This document shows positions 1 through 9,280 of a DNA stretch of 64,000 nucleotides, one piece after another; positions within the stretch are counted from its first letter, which is position 1, and each line of letters opens with the position of its first letter. Origin of the DNA: Natroniella sp046097105 (GTDB taxonomy: Bacteria > Bacillota > Halanaerobiia > Halobacteroidales > Halobacteroidaceae); assembly GCF_046097105.1 (NCBI RefSeq), contig NZ_CP175562.1, positions 1,426,001 to 1,490,000 on the forward strand, given 5' to 3'. Below the pieces are notes generated by a model. The model was not told where the DNA came from. It saw nothing but the letters and a program-made list of their open reading frames with translations, and made no database searches. The position numbers were made by a program, and so were the translations under genes.

Positions 1-237
1 AATTATATCACTTTTACTATTTTCAATTCCAACTTGCATAGCAGCTCCTTTGCCCTGATTTTGTTCCAATTTAATAACTTCAGCTCCAGCTTTTAAGGCT
101 TTAGCAGCTGTCTTATCAATTGAGCCATCACTCACTACAACAACTTCATCTATTAGCCGATGGTTTCTAACTTGAGTTACTACTTGAGCAACTGTCTCCT
201 CTTCATTATAAGCAGGAATTATAGCAGCAATCTGCAT
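1..237 (-). CDS. Family 2 glycosyltransferase, N-terminal part (cut by window edge)
   Basis: Only the first 79 codons are present; the gene runs off the window at position 1. The ATG at 237-235 opens a GT-A type start: the IPAYNEE motif at about residues 7-13, followed by a VVVVSDGS strand that should hold the nucleotide-sugar-binding acidic residue, and a QGKGAA segment typical of polyprenyl-phosphate or glucosyl-3-phosphoglycerate type transferases. The family moves a sugar from a nucleotide donor to a lipid or small acceptor at the membrane face. It lies 18 bp downstream of proS on the same strand. The acceptor cannot be told without the C-terminus. Confidence 0.8.
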   Translation of the reverse strand, partial: MQIAAIIPAYNEEETVAQVVTQVRNHRLIDEVVVVSDGSIDKTAAKALKAGAEVIKLEQNQGKGAAMQVGIENSKSDII

Positions 238-255
238 TAATAAATAACCTCCTAA

Positions 256-1962
256 TTACTTTAACTGAGCTATCAAATCCTCAATTTCAGTTAAAGCTTG
301 ATCAGCTTCAATCTCTAATTCTTCTCCAGTCTGTCTCAACTTAACTTCTAATTTACCATCTGCTAAGGAACGAGAACCAATTGTAATTCGAATTGGACAG
401 CCAATTAAATCAGCATCATTAAACTTAACTCCTGCTCTTTCTTTTCGATCATCAGCTAATGTCTCAATTCCTGCTGCTGATAATTGCTCATATAATTCAA
501 CAGTCTTATCGCTTACTTTTTCATCACTTCCTAAAGGTAACAAATGAACGATATAAGGGGCCAAAACTTTAGGCCATTTGATGCCATATTGATCATAATT
601 TTGCTCAATCACTGCCGCAACTGTTCTAGTTATTCCAACTCCATAGCAGCCCATTACTAATGGCTGGCTCTTTCCATTTTCATCTAAAAAGCTAGCTTCT
701 AAAGCTTGACTATACTTAGTTCCTAATTTAAATACCTGCCCTACCTCTATTCCAGGAGTTAAATTAAGTTCAGCACCACATTCTACACAGCCTTCCCCTT
801 CTTTAACACTACGAATATCGGCAACTTCAGTTACTGTAAAGTCACGTTCTGGATTGACATTAAGATAATGCTTATCTGTCTTATTGGCTCCACTTACAAC
901 ATTAGTTAGTTTCATTACTAACTCATCAGCAATTATTCTAACCTGATCATCAAGACCGACTGGTCCACTAAACCCTTTTACAGTATCTAACTTTTCATAG
1001 ACTTGTTCGCTAGCCAACTCAAGATTTACTACACCTAATAAATTAGCTAACTTGATCTCATTAAGCTCATAATCACCTCGTACTAAAGCTAGTACTATTT
1101 CATCTTCTGTTTGATAAAATAAGGCTTTAATCATCTTCTCTAATGGAAGTTCTAACTGAGCAACCAACTCTCCCATAGTAGTTGCATCTGGTGTATCAAC
1201 TTCTGTCAATTCTTCTAACTTCTCACCATTCTCTTTAACTTTAACTTGAGAAGTTGCTAACTCTAGATTGGCAGCATAGCCACACTCTTCACAATAAACA
1301 ACTATATCCTCTCCTGCTTCAGCTAAAGCCATAAATTCATGCGAATCTTCTCCTCCAATTGTACCTGTGTCTGCTTGAACTGGTCTAAAGTCTAAACCAC
1401 ATTTAGTAAATATTTTTTCATAAGCATCATACATCTGCTTATAACTTTCCTCTAAACCTACTTGATCAGTATCAAAGCTATAAGCATCTTTCATAATAAA
1501 CTCTCTACCACGTAACACTCCAAATCGTGGTCTAATCTCATCACGATATTTAGTCTGAATTTGATATAAATTTAATGGCAGATCCTTATATGATCTAACT
1601 TCATCTCTCACCAAATCCGTAATTACCTCTTCATGTGTTGGCCCTAAACAAAATTCTCTGCCCTGTCTATTTTCTAGCCTCATTAATTCAGGGCCATAAT
1701 CTTTTAACCTTCCTGATTCTTCCCATAATTCGGCAGGTTGTAAAGCTGGTAATAATAACTCCTGTGCCCCTGCTCGATCCATCTCTTGACGTACAATATC
1801 TTGAAATTTCTTAATTACTCTATATCCTAACGGCAAATATGTATAAACCCCTGAACTCAATTTCCTCATCAAACCAGCTCTTAACATTAATTTATGACTC
1901 ACAACTTCTGCATCAGCTGGAGTCTCTTTTAATGTGGGAATATACATCTGTGACATTTTCAT
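256..1962 (-). CDS. proS: Prolyl-tRNA synthetase, bacterial type with editing domain
   Basis: Charges tRNA-Pro with proline in the cytoplasm. At 568 residues it has the length of the bacterial-type enzyme. Class II core motifs are visible: GPTHEEVITDL near residue 108, RPRFGVLRGREFIMKDAYSF near 145-165 (motif 2 with the ATP-contacting Arg), and MGCYGVGITR near 440 (motif 3). The stretch of about 225-400 between motifs 2 and 3 is the inserted YbaK-like domain that removes mischarged alanine. The C-terminal 100 residues form the anticodon domain. The ATG at 1962 follows GGAGGT at good spacing. It ends the rseP/ispG block, its usual place in Firmicutes. Confidence 0.97.
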   Translation of the reverse strand: MKMSQMYIPTLKETPADAEVVSHKLMLRAGLMRKLSSGVYTYLPLGYRVIKKFQDIVRQEMDRAGAQELLLPALQPAELWEESGRLKDYGPELMRLENRQGREFCLGPTHEEVITDLVRDEVRSYKDLPLNLYQIQTKYRDEIRPRFGVLRGREFIMKDAYSFDTDQVGLEESYKQMYDAYEKIFTKCGLDFRPVQADTGTIGGEDSHEFMALAEAGEDIVVYCEECGYAANLELATSQVKVKENGEKLEELTEVDTPDATTMGELVAQLELPLEKMIKALFYQTEDEIVLALVRGDYELNEIKLANLLGVVNLELASEQVYEKLDTVKGFSGPVGLDDQVRIIADELVMKLTNVVSGANKTDKHYLNVNPERDFTVTEVADIRSVKEGEGCVECGAELNLTPGIEVGQVFKLGTKYSQALEASFLDENGKSQPLVMGCYGVGITRTVAAVIEQNYDQYGIKWPKVLAPYIVHLLPLGSDEKVSDKTVELYEQLSAAGIETLADDRKERAGVKFNDADLIGCPIRITIGSRSLADGKLEVKLRQTGEELEIEADQALTEIEDLIAQLK

Positions 1963-2057
1963 AATTTTGTACCTCCTCTATTATCAAACACCTCTTTTTA
2001 AAGCAAATAAGATCACTTAAATTTTATCAACCTTAACTAAACTTGTCAATTACAAAA

Positions 2058-3110
2058 CTATTCCAACTTATCAATTTCAATTAGTAATTCATTTACTAGT
2101 TCCTGACCAGAAACCTTCTTAATAACTTCACCTTTTTTAAAGATTAAACCAACATCCTTACCTCCAGCAATACCTAAATCAGCTTCACGAGCCTCACCAG
2201 GTCCATTGACAACACAACCCATCACAGCTACTTCTATCGATTTATCTAAATCTCCTATCTCCTCTTCAACTCGATTCGCAATTTTAACCAGATCTATTTC
2301 ACATCTTCCACAAGTAGGGCAAGAAATTAAATTAACCCCCTGATCCCTTAAGTTAAGAGCTCTTAAAATTTGAAAACCAACTTTAACCTCTTCTACTGGA
2401 TCTCCAGTCAAAGAGACTCTAATCGTATCTCCTAAACCCTGGGCCAAGATAGCTCCTATTCCTACGGCAGATTTGACCGTCCCTGATTTGATTGTACCTG
2501 CCTCTGTAATTCCTACATGTAGCGGATAGTCAACCTCTTGAATTATTAATTGGTAAGCTTTTAGGGTCATCATTACATCAGAGGCCTTTAAAGAAATAAT
2601 AATCTCTTCAAAACCAAACTTCTCTAATAATTCAATATTTCCTAAAGCACTTTCTACCATTGCCTCTGCTGTAGGATGACCATGTTTTTGTAATAACTCT
2701 TTTTCTAACGAGCCAGCATTGACCCCCACTCTAATCGGAACTTGATATTCTAGTGCCTTGTTAGCAACCAACTCAATCTTTTCTTCACTTCCTATATTAC
2801 CTGGGTTGATTCTCAAGCCATCTACCCCTTGTTCTAACACCTCTAAGGCCAATTTATAATTGAAGTGAATATCTGCAATCAAAGGAATATCAATCTCTTC
2901 TTTAATTTGTGCAACCTTACTTGCTGCTGATTGATCAGGAATTGCTATTCTAACCAATTCACACCCCGCTTTTTCTAGTTGCTTAATTTGAGTGACTGTT
3001 TCTTTTACATTACGTGTGTCAGTGTTAGTCATTGATTGTACTGAAATAGGAGCAGTTCCACCAATCTGTACATCTCCTATTTGTACCACTCTTCTTTTTT
3101 GCCTCTTCAT
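2058..3110 (-). CDS. ispG: 4-hydroxy-3-methylbut-2-enyl diphosphate synthase
   Basis: Penultimate enzyme of the MEP isoprenoid pathway; reductively converts methylerythritol cyclodiphosphate to HMBPP with a [4Fe-4S] cluster. The N-terminal TIM barrel starts with the GGTAPISVQSMTNT stretch. The cluster ligands are visible as CPTCGRC near residue 260 and VMGCVVNGPGEA near 300 (fourth ligand, a conserved Glu, follows). The length of 350 residues is normal. I chose the ATG at 3110 because AGGTGA lies just upstream; an ATG 24 bp earlier has no such site. The gene start overlaps the end of the HD-domain gene. With dxr, uppS and cdsA nearby it forms the isoprenoid/membrane-lipid block. Confidence 0.96.
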   Translation of the reverse strand: MKRQKRRVVQIGDVQIGGTAPISVQSMTNTDTRNVKETVTQIKQLEKAGCELVRIAIPDQSAASKVAQIKEEIDIPLIADIHFNYKLALEVLEQGVDGLRINPGNIGSEEKIELVANKALEYQVPIRVGVNAGSLEKELLQKHGHPTAEAMVESALGNIELLEKFGFEEIIISLKASDVMMTLKAYQLIIQEVDYPLHVGITEAGTIKSGTVKSAVGIGAILAQGLGDTIRVSLTGDPVEEVKVGFQILRALNLRDQGVNLISCPTCGRCEIDLVKIANRVEEEIGDLDKSIEVAVMGCVVNGPGEAREADLGIAGGKDVGLIFKKGEVIKKVSGQELVNELLIEIDKLE

Positions 3111-3118
3111 CTTATCAC

Positions 3119-3673
3119 CTACTTTAAGTCGCATTCTTCACAATGATTATTACAATGCCTTCTCTGTCGATAGACTAACATATCAAGCCTTCTGATTCTT
3201 TGTAAAGCTTCTGCAAAAGAGATTATGGTATCATGATGAGAACCACCATCTTGCTTATCCATATCATCTGCATCAGACACTAATTGTTGTAACGGGGTTA
3301 ATTTTACATTTTTACTTACTGGACTTGAATTACTATGGAAAAGAATAGCCAAAGCAATATCCCGTGCTTTACCTAAACCCTCCCCTTTAAAAATCAATAA
3401 TTCATGGGCACGTTCTGCCCCTTTGATTGTATGGATATCAAATTCATTATAAGATTGATAATCCCATTCACCTTGCTTTTCCCAGTTAGTATGACCTATA
3501 TCATGTAATAATCCAGCTTTAGTGGCTAAATCAACACAGATCCTACGATCGACAGCTAGCTCAAAAGCATTCTCGGCAGTATTAACAGCATGGCAATAAC
3601 CTGCTTTAGGCAGATGCTTTTTAGCTATACTATCTGTTAATAATGTCTCTAAAGTTACATAGTCATCTAACAC
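3119..3673 (-). CDS. HD-domain metal-dependent phosphohydrolase-like protein
   Basis: A 184-residue single-domain HD protein. The HDIGHTNWE motif near residue 56 supplies the His-Asp metal pair. A further His in the LLIFKGEG/LAILFHSN helices and the SDADDMDKQDGG stretch near 130 fit the remaining ligands. The family hydrolyses phosphoesters (nucleotides, ppGpp, cyclic dinucleotides), but the substrate is not shown by the sequence. The C-terminus has an HCNNHCEEC cluster that could bind an extra metal, which is unusual for the family. It begins with GTG after AGGAGGTGA and is translationally coupled to ispG, whose start lies inside its last codons. Confidence 0.8.
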   Translation of the reverse strand: MLDDYVTLETLLTDSIAKKHLPKAGYCHAVNTAENAFELAVDRRICVDLATKAGLLHDIGHTNWEKQGEWDYQSYNEFDIHTIKGAERAHELLIFKGEGLGKARDIALAILFHSNSSPVSKNVKLTPLQQLVSDADDMDKQDGGSHHDTIISFAEALQRIRRLDMLVYRQRRHCNNHCEECDLK

Positions 3674-3684
3674 AGACTCACCTC

Positions 3685-4101
3685 CTATTTTTCAACACAG
3701 TCATCACACAATCCGTCATTACGCTTAACTTGAGCCCGAGCCTCCTTACCACATCTGCGACAGTCAGTTCCAATTAACTCAAAACATGCTTCACAGAAGT
3801 CATATTTTCTAGCAAATTCAGGATCAGGCTTACCACAGATTTTGCAAACACATTCTTTGCAATAACCATTATTTTCTTCTAACTGTTTAGGAACTACTTT
3901 CCCACAAGCTTTACAAGCGTACTTACCATCTTTTTCTTCCCTTAGTCTTTTGACGCAGTCTTCACAAATATTTTCATGTTTTAAGATTCTAACTTCTGTA
4001 GCTTCTGCTCCACAAATGGCACAATATCTCTCTGCTCTTCGTCCACTAACCTTATTAGGATCTAACCATTTACCTCCACGTCTAGTCTGTTGTTTTGCCA
4101 T
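3685..4101 (-). CDS. Cysteine-rich multi-zinc-knuckle protein of unknown function
   Basis: 138 residues containing eight CxxC pairs (CAIC, CEDC, CKAC, CKEC, CKIC, CEAC, CRRC, CDDC) spread almost evenly from residue 27 to the end. That is enough for four Cys4 zinc sites. The N-terminal 25 residues are basic and Gly-rich (KQQTRRGGKW), which would suit nucleic-acid or acidic-surface binding. There is no signal peptide or membrane segment. It lies 11 bp from the HD gene and 15 bp from rseP, so it is part of the rseP-ispG transcript. I do not recognise the family. A structural zinc protein or an RNA-binding accessory factor are guesses. Confidence 0.7.
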   Translation of the reverse strand: MAKQQTRRGGKWLDPNKVSGRRAERYCAICGAEATEVRILKHENICEDCVKRLREEKDGKYACKACGKVVPKQLEENNGYCKECVCKICGKPDPEFARKYDFCEACFELIGTDCRRCGKEARAQVKRNDGLCDDCVEK

Positions 4102-4116
4102 TTTATCACCTCTAAA

Positions 4117-5187
4117 TTAAATAATTGCCTTAAGATCTTGAACCATAATAATTATAAATAATAACATCAACAATGCAAAACCTATTAAATGAATCATACC
4201 TTCTTTTTCTTGATCAACTGGTTTTCCAGTAATAATTTCATAACCTAAAAAGACCAATCGTCCTCCATCTAAAGCAGGAATAGGTAATAAATTCATGATT
4301 CCTAAATTGATACTAATTATTGCTGCTAAATTCATTACTCTAAGCATCCCACTTTGAGCTGCATCTCCTACCATTTGAGCAATCCTAACCGGACCTGATA
4401 CTTCAGCAGCTATCTGTCCAGTAATCATCTGCCATAACCCAACAATTATAGCTACTACATACAACCCTGTCTGCTTAACCCCAAGCCATAATGCCTTGAA
4501 GATATTAACTGGTTCTCTAGTCAATACTGGTATAATTCCAATTATACCTTCTTGTCTTTCTTGCTCCATGATTGGAGTTACTTCTGTCTCAAAAGTTCTT
4601 CCATCCCGTTCCACCTCTAAGCTAAGTTGTTGGCCCGGATTGTTATGGATAGTCTCAGATAACTCCTCCCAATTCTCTACTTGTTGATCATTAACTGCCA
4701 ATACTTTATCACCATCTCTTAAGCCGGCCTGATAAGCTGGCTGTTCAGGAATCACTTGCCCAATAATAGTACTAGAAGAACTAGAAATAGGAACACCAAA
4801 AATAGTGAAAATTAGAGCGAATAATAAAATAGCTAAGATAAAATTCATTATTGACCCCATACTAATAACTCCAATTCGCTCCCAGACAGATTTTTGAAAT
4901 AAGCACTTATTATTTCTGACAGCTTCCTGATAAGCTTCAATTTCTTCTTGCTCACTCTCATCGTCAATCGGCATTTCTCCAGTCATTTTACAGAATCCAC
5001 CTAATGGTAAAATTCGAATCGAATATAATGTTTCTCCAACCTGTCTTCCTATCAACTTTGGCCCCATACCAAGAGCAAACTCTTCAACTTGAACCCCTAC
5101 ACGTTTAGCAACTAAAAAATGTCCTAACTCATGAAAAAAGACTAAAATACCTAAAACAATTATAAAAGAAATAATCGTTAGAATCAA
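4117..5187 (-). CDS. rseP: Site-2 intramembrane zinc metalloprotease RseP/RasP
   Basis: Cleaves transmembrane anti-sigma factors and signal peptide remnants inside the membrane. The zinc motif FHELGH at about residues 18-23 sits in the first membrane helix. A PDZ domain spans roughly 135-215. The second active-site motif NLLPIPALDGG is near 300, in a C-terminal helix pair. Its 356 residues fit the family. The start is TTG at 5187, overlapping the dxr stop (ATTGA) with AAGGTGATAG upstream; no better ATG is near. The dxr-rseP pair is standard in Firmicutes. Confidence 0.94.
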   Translation of the reverse strand: MILTIISFIIVLGILVFFHELGHFLVAKRVGVQVEEFALGMGPKLIGRQVGETLYSIRILPLGGFCKMTGEMPIDDESEQEEIEAYQEAVRNNKCLFQKSVWERIGVISMGSIMNFILAILLFALIFTIFGVPISSSSSTIIGQVIPEQPAYQAGLRDGDKVLAVNDQQVENWEELSETIHNNPGQQLSLEVERDGRTFETEVTPIMEQERQEGIIGIIPVLTREPVNIFKALWLGVKQTGLYVVAIIVGLWQMITGQIAAEVSGPVRIAQMVGDAAQSGMLRVMNLAAIISINLGIMNLLPIPALDGGRLVFLGYEIITGKPVDQEKEGMIHLIGFALLMLLFIIIMVQDLKAII

Positions 5188-6338
5188 TTTCTATCACCTT
5201 CTTTTCTTGCCTGTTTTCTAGCCCAACTATCAGCTGCTAAAATATCATCTAAAGTTGGAGTTATAATTGGCTGATGTCTCTTCATCACTTTCTCAATTAT
5301 TTGCGGAATTTCAATGAATCTCAGCTGATTATTTAAAAATTGAGCAACAGCTACCTCATTAGCAGCATTTAATACAGCAGGCATTGTTCCTCCAACTCTT
5401 CCAGCTTGATAAGCAAAATCTAAACAAGGAAACAAGTCTCTTCTTGGTTCTTCAAAAGTCAGTTTTCCAACTTGAGCCAAATCCAAACTTTTCAGTTGAT
5501 TTTTCTTACGTTTAGGGTAAGTCAAGGCATACTGAATCGGCACTTTCATATCAGGAAGACCTAACTCAGCTAACATAGAATGATCTTTATACTCAACTAA
5601 AGAATGAACTATACTTTGGGGATGAACTACTACATCTATCTGCTCAAAATCCAGATCAAATAACCACTTAGCTTCAATTACCTCTAACCCCTTATTCATC
5701 AAAGTAGCAGAATCGATTGTGATCTTACCTCCCATATCCCAATTAGGATGATTCAAGGCTTGCTTGACTGTTACTTCTTCTAAATCTACAGCACTAACCT
5801 CTCGAAAAGGCCCCCCAGAAGCAGTTAATATAACCCTACTAACTTGTTCTTTCTCTTCTCCTTGCAAGGCTTGAAAGATTGCATTATGTTCACTATCTAT
5901 TGGCAAAATATTCACCCCATATTCAGTGGCTTCTCTCATTACAATCTCTCCAGCAGTTACTAATGCCTCTTTATTGGCTAATCCTATATCGTTTCCGACC
6001 CTAATTGCCTCAAGGGTAGGTTTAACCCCTACAGCACCCACTACTGCATTAACCACTAAATCAACATCAACTAACGTAGCAGCTTTAATTAAACCACCTT
6101 CTCCTACTAAGACCTCAGTTTGCAAATCTTTTAAATTATATTTTAACTCACTTGCTCTTTCCTCATTCATCAAAACAGCATATTGGGGGTTATATTTCTT
6201 AACTTGTGCAGTTAATAGCTCTACATTCTGATTGGCTGTTAGGGCCAACACTTCAAACTGCCCTGTTAAATCATCAATTACTTCTAAAGTTTGTTTCCCA
6301 ATCGAACCTGTTGAGCCTAAAATACTTATCTTTTTCAT
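5184..6338 (-). CDS. dxr: 1-deoxy-D-xylulose 5-phosphate reductoisomerase
   Basis: Second step of the MEP pathway: NADPH-dependent rearrangement of DXP to methylerythritol 4-phosphate. The NADPH-binding GSTGSIGKQTL is at residues 8-18. The metal and substrate region shows LPIDSEHNAIFQAL near 145, TASGGPFRE near 172 and the NHPNWDMGGKITIDSATLMNKGLE loop near 197-220. The C-terminal helical domain completes 384 residues. With ispG in the same block, two MEP enzymes are encoded here. Its last codons overlap the rseP start by 4 bp. Confidence 0.97.
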   Translation of the reverse strand: MKKISILGSTGSIGKQTLEVIDDLTGQFEVLALTANQNVELLTAQVKKYNPQYAVLMNEERASELKYNLKDLQTEVLVGEGGLIKAATLVDVDLVVNAVVGAVGVKPTLEAIRVGNDIGLANKEALVTAGEIVMREATEYGVNILPIDSEHNAIFQALQGEEKEQVSRVILTASGGPFREVSAVDLEEVTVKQALNHPNWDMGGKITIDSATLMNKGLEVIEAKWLFDLDFEQIDVVVHPQSIVHSLVEYKDHSMLAELGLPDMKVPIQYALTYPKRKKNQLKSLDLAQVGKLTFEEPRRDLFPCLDFAYQAGRVGGTMPAVLNAANEVAVAQFLNNQLRFIEIPQIIEKVMKRHQPIITPTLDDILAADSWARKQARKEGDRN

Positions 6339-6474
6339 AACAGTCCTCCTAACTTACTTGTAACTAGTAGTTTATGATTAATAGTTTATTTAGATTCAAA
6401 GTACAAACTTTATTACAAAATAATATCAGTAAAAATTAAAGTTCAAAACCCCTATCATAGGGCCTGTATATAAC

Positions 6475-7533
6475 TTATTTAGCAATTGAAATCACTCCTG
6501 ATTTAATAATCGAATTTAAAACAATCAAGAATACTGGCCCAATAAAAAATCCACCAACTCCAAAAAATTGAACACCTATATATAAGCCCATTAAAGTAGC
6601 TAAAGGATGGATCCCTATATTCTGGCCAACTATTTTAGCTTCAGTTGACTGGCGCACTACTGCAATCACAATATAATTAATTAGTAATCCAACTGCTAAA
6701 CTGGTATTGCCGATTATAAAATTATAGACAGCCCACGGAAGAAAAATTAAACTAGGGCCAATAACTGGAATCAAATCCAAAGCTCCACAGACTAACCCAA
6801 TTACAATCGCATAATTACTTCTCAAAACCAACAAACCAATGATTGAAATAATTATTGTATTAGTAATTAAGATCATTTGAGCTCTAATAAAACCGACTAT
6901 AGAGCTAATAATATCCTGTTGTATCACTCTAACCTTCTCCCGCCAATGAATAGGAATGTAAGCCAAACAACTTTCTGTAATTATTTCTTTATCCTTACTA
7001 ATAAAAAAAGTAGCAATCAAGCTTATAACTAAAGTTATAATTACTCGTGGCAACTTCCTAACTATTTCCAACAAATAAGCAAAAGAAAGATCAATTATAT
7101 TCTTGATTTGAGCATAAAAAATTTCTAAGTTATTAATAATAGTTTTCCTAACATTCCTTGGCACTTGCCATTCATCAAATAAAGTACTTAAATTTCCATT
7201 CTGCTCTAATAACCAATTAAAGCTGGCCCCTAATTTATGTTGATCAGGTAAATTATTTACTAAACTATCTAATTCAATCAATAATCTAGAAATACTGATT
7301 GTCAATAACAAACTGATAAAAATTATTATAATTGCTAGCACTATTGCAACTGCTATCCCCCGAGAAAATTTAGCTTCTTGTTCTAAAAAAAGGACAGCAG
7401 GGTCAATTAAACTGGCTAGAATTATACCAATAATAAATGGCAATACATAACCAATTAAGTAGTTTAAAATAATAATGCTGCTAGCTGAAACAACTAACAA
7501 AATCAAACCTACTTTATAGCTACTTTTCATCAT
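6475..7533 (-). CDS. AI-2E family membrane transporter (UPF0118)
   Basis: 352 residues with about seven to eight hydrophobic helices: two at the N-terminus, then a soluble stretch of roughly residues 80-145, then a membrane bundle. The family signature near the C-terminal half is VCGALDLIPVIGPSLIFLPWA, and PLATLMGLYIGVQFFGVGG follows. Members have been linked to autoinducer-2 export, Na+/H+ exchange and general efflux, so the substrate is unknown here. Two adjacent ATG codons (7533, 7530) could start it; GTGAGGG is closer to ideal for the second. It sits between cdsA and dxr, an insertion relative to B. subtilis order. Confidence 0.82.
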   Translation of the reverse strand: MMKSSYKVGLILLVVSASSIIILNYLIGYVLPFIIGIILASLIDPAVLFLEQEAKFSRGIAVAIVLAIIIIFISLLLTISISRLLIELDSLVNNLPDQHKLGASFNWLLEQNGNLSTLFDEWQVPRNVRKTIINNLEIFYAQIKNIIDLSFAYLLEIVRKLPRVIITLVISLIATFFISKDKEIITESCLAYIPIHWREKVRVIQQDIISSIVGFIRAQMILITNTIIISIIGLLVLRSNYAIVIGLVCGALDLIPVIGPSLIFLPWAVYNFIIGNTSLAVGLLINYIVIAVVRQSTEAKIVGQNIGIHPLATLMGLYIGVQFFGVGGFFIGPVFLIVLNSIIKSGVISIAK

Positions 7534-7542
7534 CCCTCACCG

Positions 7543-8355
7543 TCACTTCAATATCACCCATTGCAAGTAATAATATACAACAGGTATACTAAATAGTAAG
7601 CTATCAAGCCGATCTAATATTCCACCATGACCTGGTATTAACTCCCCAGAATCCTTAATTTCAGCATCACGCTTAAAAACAGAAACCGCCAAATCACCTA
7701 ACTGAGCAACAAGCCCTATTAACCCCCCTAAAAGAATTCCTGTTAAGTAAGTAAAATTTAAGAAGTATCTACCAAAGATTATAGTCATTATAATACTACC
7801 AATCAATCCCCCTACTGCCCCTTCAATTGTCTTGTTGGGGCTAATTCGAGGAGCTAATCGGTGTTTACCAAAGTTCATCCCTACAAAATAAGCCCCTATA
7901 TCAGTTAACCAGGTCGCTAAAATTGGTAGCCAAACAATCAATCTGCCTCCGTTTCCTCCACTAAGCTCAAGATTATATAATAAGATCAAATGACTAAATA
8001 ATCCCGTAATATAAACTGCACCAAATAAAGTAGCTGCTGTAGTCAAAATTGCAGATTGGTCGGTTTTGATTAGAATTTGCTTTATCAAGAGAACAATTAC
8101 AGCCAAAGATACTAAAGGATAGATTAAATTCAGATTATTAGTTAAATAAATAACTAAAATCCAAATTACTCCAATTAAATATCCGCTTAATCTATTACTT
8201 TTAATTCCTTTTTCTTCTACTAATTGATAGTATTCATTGAGAGCTAAAATTACAACAATTAAATTCAAAATCATAAATGGCAAGCCACCTAAATTAAAAA
8301 TAAAGACCAATAATGGAATGCCTATAATTGCACTTATAATTCGTTTACTTAACAT
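7543..8355 (-). CDS. cdsA: Phosphatidate cytidylyltransferase
   Basis: Makes CDP-diacylglycerol from phosphatidate and CTP, the branch point for phosphatidylglycerol and phosphatidylethanolamine. A polytopic membrane protein of 270 residues with about eight helices. The diagnostic C-terminal signature is visible: KHRLAPRISPNKTIEGAVGG near residues 165-185 and the DAEIKDSGELIPGHGGILDR region near 228-250, which carries the catalytic Lys and Asp residues. It is 6 bp downstream of uppS and is followed by the AI-2E gene. It supplies the substrate chain that ends at the cardiolipin synthase encoded at 49838-51319. Confidence 0.95.
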   Translation of the reverse strand: MLSKRIISAIIGIPLLVFIFNLGGLPFMILNLIVVILALNEYYQLVEEKGIKSNRLSGYLIGVIWILVIYLTNNLNLIYPLVSLAVIVLLIKQILIKTDQSAILTTAATLFGAVYITGLFSHLILLYNLELSGGNGGRLIVWLPILATWLTDIGAYFVGMNFGKHRLAPRISPNKTIEGAVGGLIGSIIMTIIFGRYFLNFTYLTGILLGGLIGLVAQLGDLAVSVFKRDAEIKDSGELIPGHGGILDRLDSLLFSIPVVYYYLQWVILK

Positions 8356-8361
8356 TTCAGT

Positions 8362-9165
8362 TTAACACCTACCCTCTTTAAGTCCTCCAAACCTTCTTTC
8401 TCTGTTTTGAAAATCAGCTATTGCTTCTAAGAAAGTCTCAGCAGTAAAGTCTGGCCAATAAGTTTGAGTAAAGTATAGTTCTGCATAAGCTATCTGCCAT
8501 AATAAAAAATTACTGATCCTTTCTTCCCCGCCTGGTCGAATTAATAATGCTGGATCAGGCTGATTAGCAGTATATAATTGAGCAGCTACTTCAGCTTCAT
8601 CTATTTCCTCAACTTTTAATTGGTCATGCTTAACCTTAATAGCAATATTTTTAATCATTTCGATAATCTCTGCTCTACCACCATAATCTAAGGCAATATT
8701 AACAGTTATTTTTTGATTATCCCCTGTTCTTTTCATTACCTGCTCAGCCTTTTTTCTCACAGAATTAGGTAATCTATCTTTGTAGCCAATAACCTTAACC
8801 TTAACCCCTTGTTGATTAAATTTTTCAAGCTCTTTTTCAAATATTTGTTGAAAAAGATTCATTAAAAAGTCAACTTCCCGTTGCGGCCTTTTCCAATTTT
8901 CAGTTGAAAAGGTATAAGCTGTAATGTGGTCTATACCTATTTTAGCAGCACATTCAATAACTTCTTTTAAACTATCAACTCCAGCTTGATGACCTGCGGT
9001 TCTAGGCAAACCTCTTTGTTTGGCCCAGCGACCATTTCCATCCATAATAATTGCTACATGTTCAGGAATTGGCCCTTGCTTTACTTTTTTCAAACTATTA
9101 TCAAAAGTAGTATCAACTTCTTTATTATTAGTAGTAACTAATTTATCAATTAACTTCTTTAACAC
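8362..9165 (-). CDS. uppS: Undecaprenyl diphosphate synthase
   Basis: Cis-prenyltransferase that condenses isopentenyl units to undecaprenyl diphosphate, the lipid carrier for peptidoglycan. The signature HVAIIMDGNGRWAKQRGLPR is at about residues 35-55 (catalytic Asp in MDGNGRW). TFSTENWKRP is near 105, and the C-terminal LLIRPGGEERISNFLLWQ and AYAELYFT signatures are present. Its 267 residues include a hydrophilic N-terminal extension of about 30. The start is GTG at 9165 after GGGAGG. It uses the products of dxr and ispG encoded in the same block. Confidence 0.96.
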   Translation of the reverse strand: MLKKLIDKLVTTNNKEVDTTFDNSLKKVKQGPIPEHVAIIMDGNGRWAKQRGLPRTAGHQAGVDSLKEVIECAAKIGIDHITAYTFSTENWKRPQREVDFLMNLFQQIFEKELEKFNQQGVKVKVIGYKDRLPNSVRKKAEQVMKRTGDNQKITVNIALDYGGRAEIIEMIKNIAIKVKHDQLKVEEIDEAEVAAQLYTANQPDPALLIRPGGEERISNFLLWQIAYAELYFTQTYWPDFTAETFLEAIADFQNRERRFGGLKEGRC

Positions 9166-9191
9166 AGCCTAACCTCCCTCTTATAAAATAC

Positions 9192-9219
9192 AACCCCCTC
9201 ACTCCTAGAGGGGGAAGTT
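9192..9219 (-). terminator. Hairpin between frr and uppS
   Basis: CCCCCTC pairs with GAGGGGG around a 7-nt loop. On the minus strand it is followed by TTGTATTTT, a modest U-rich tail. It lies in the 115-bp gap downstream of frr and would end or attenuate transcription before uppS. Confidence 0.6.
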
Positions 9220-9280
9220 ATCAGAAGAAATTATTATCTTAACTTTAAATCAAACTCTAAATTTAATTTCTATCTCTTCA

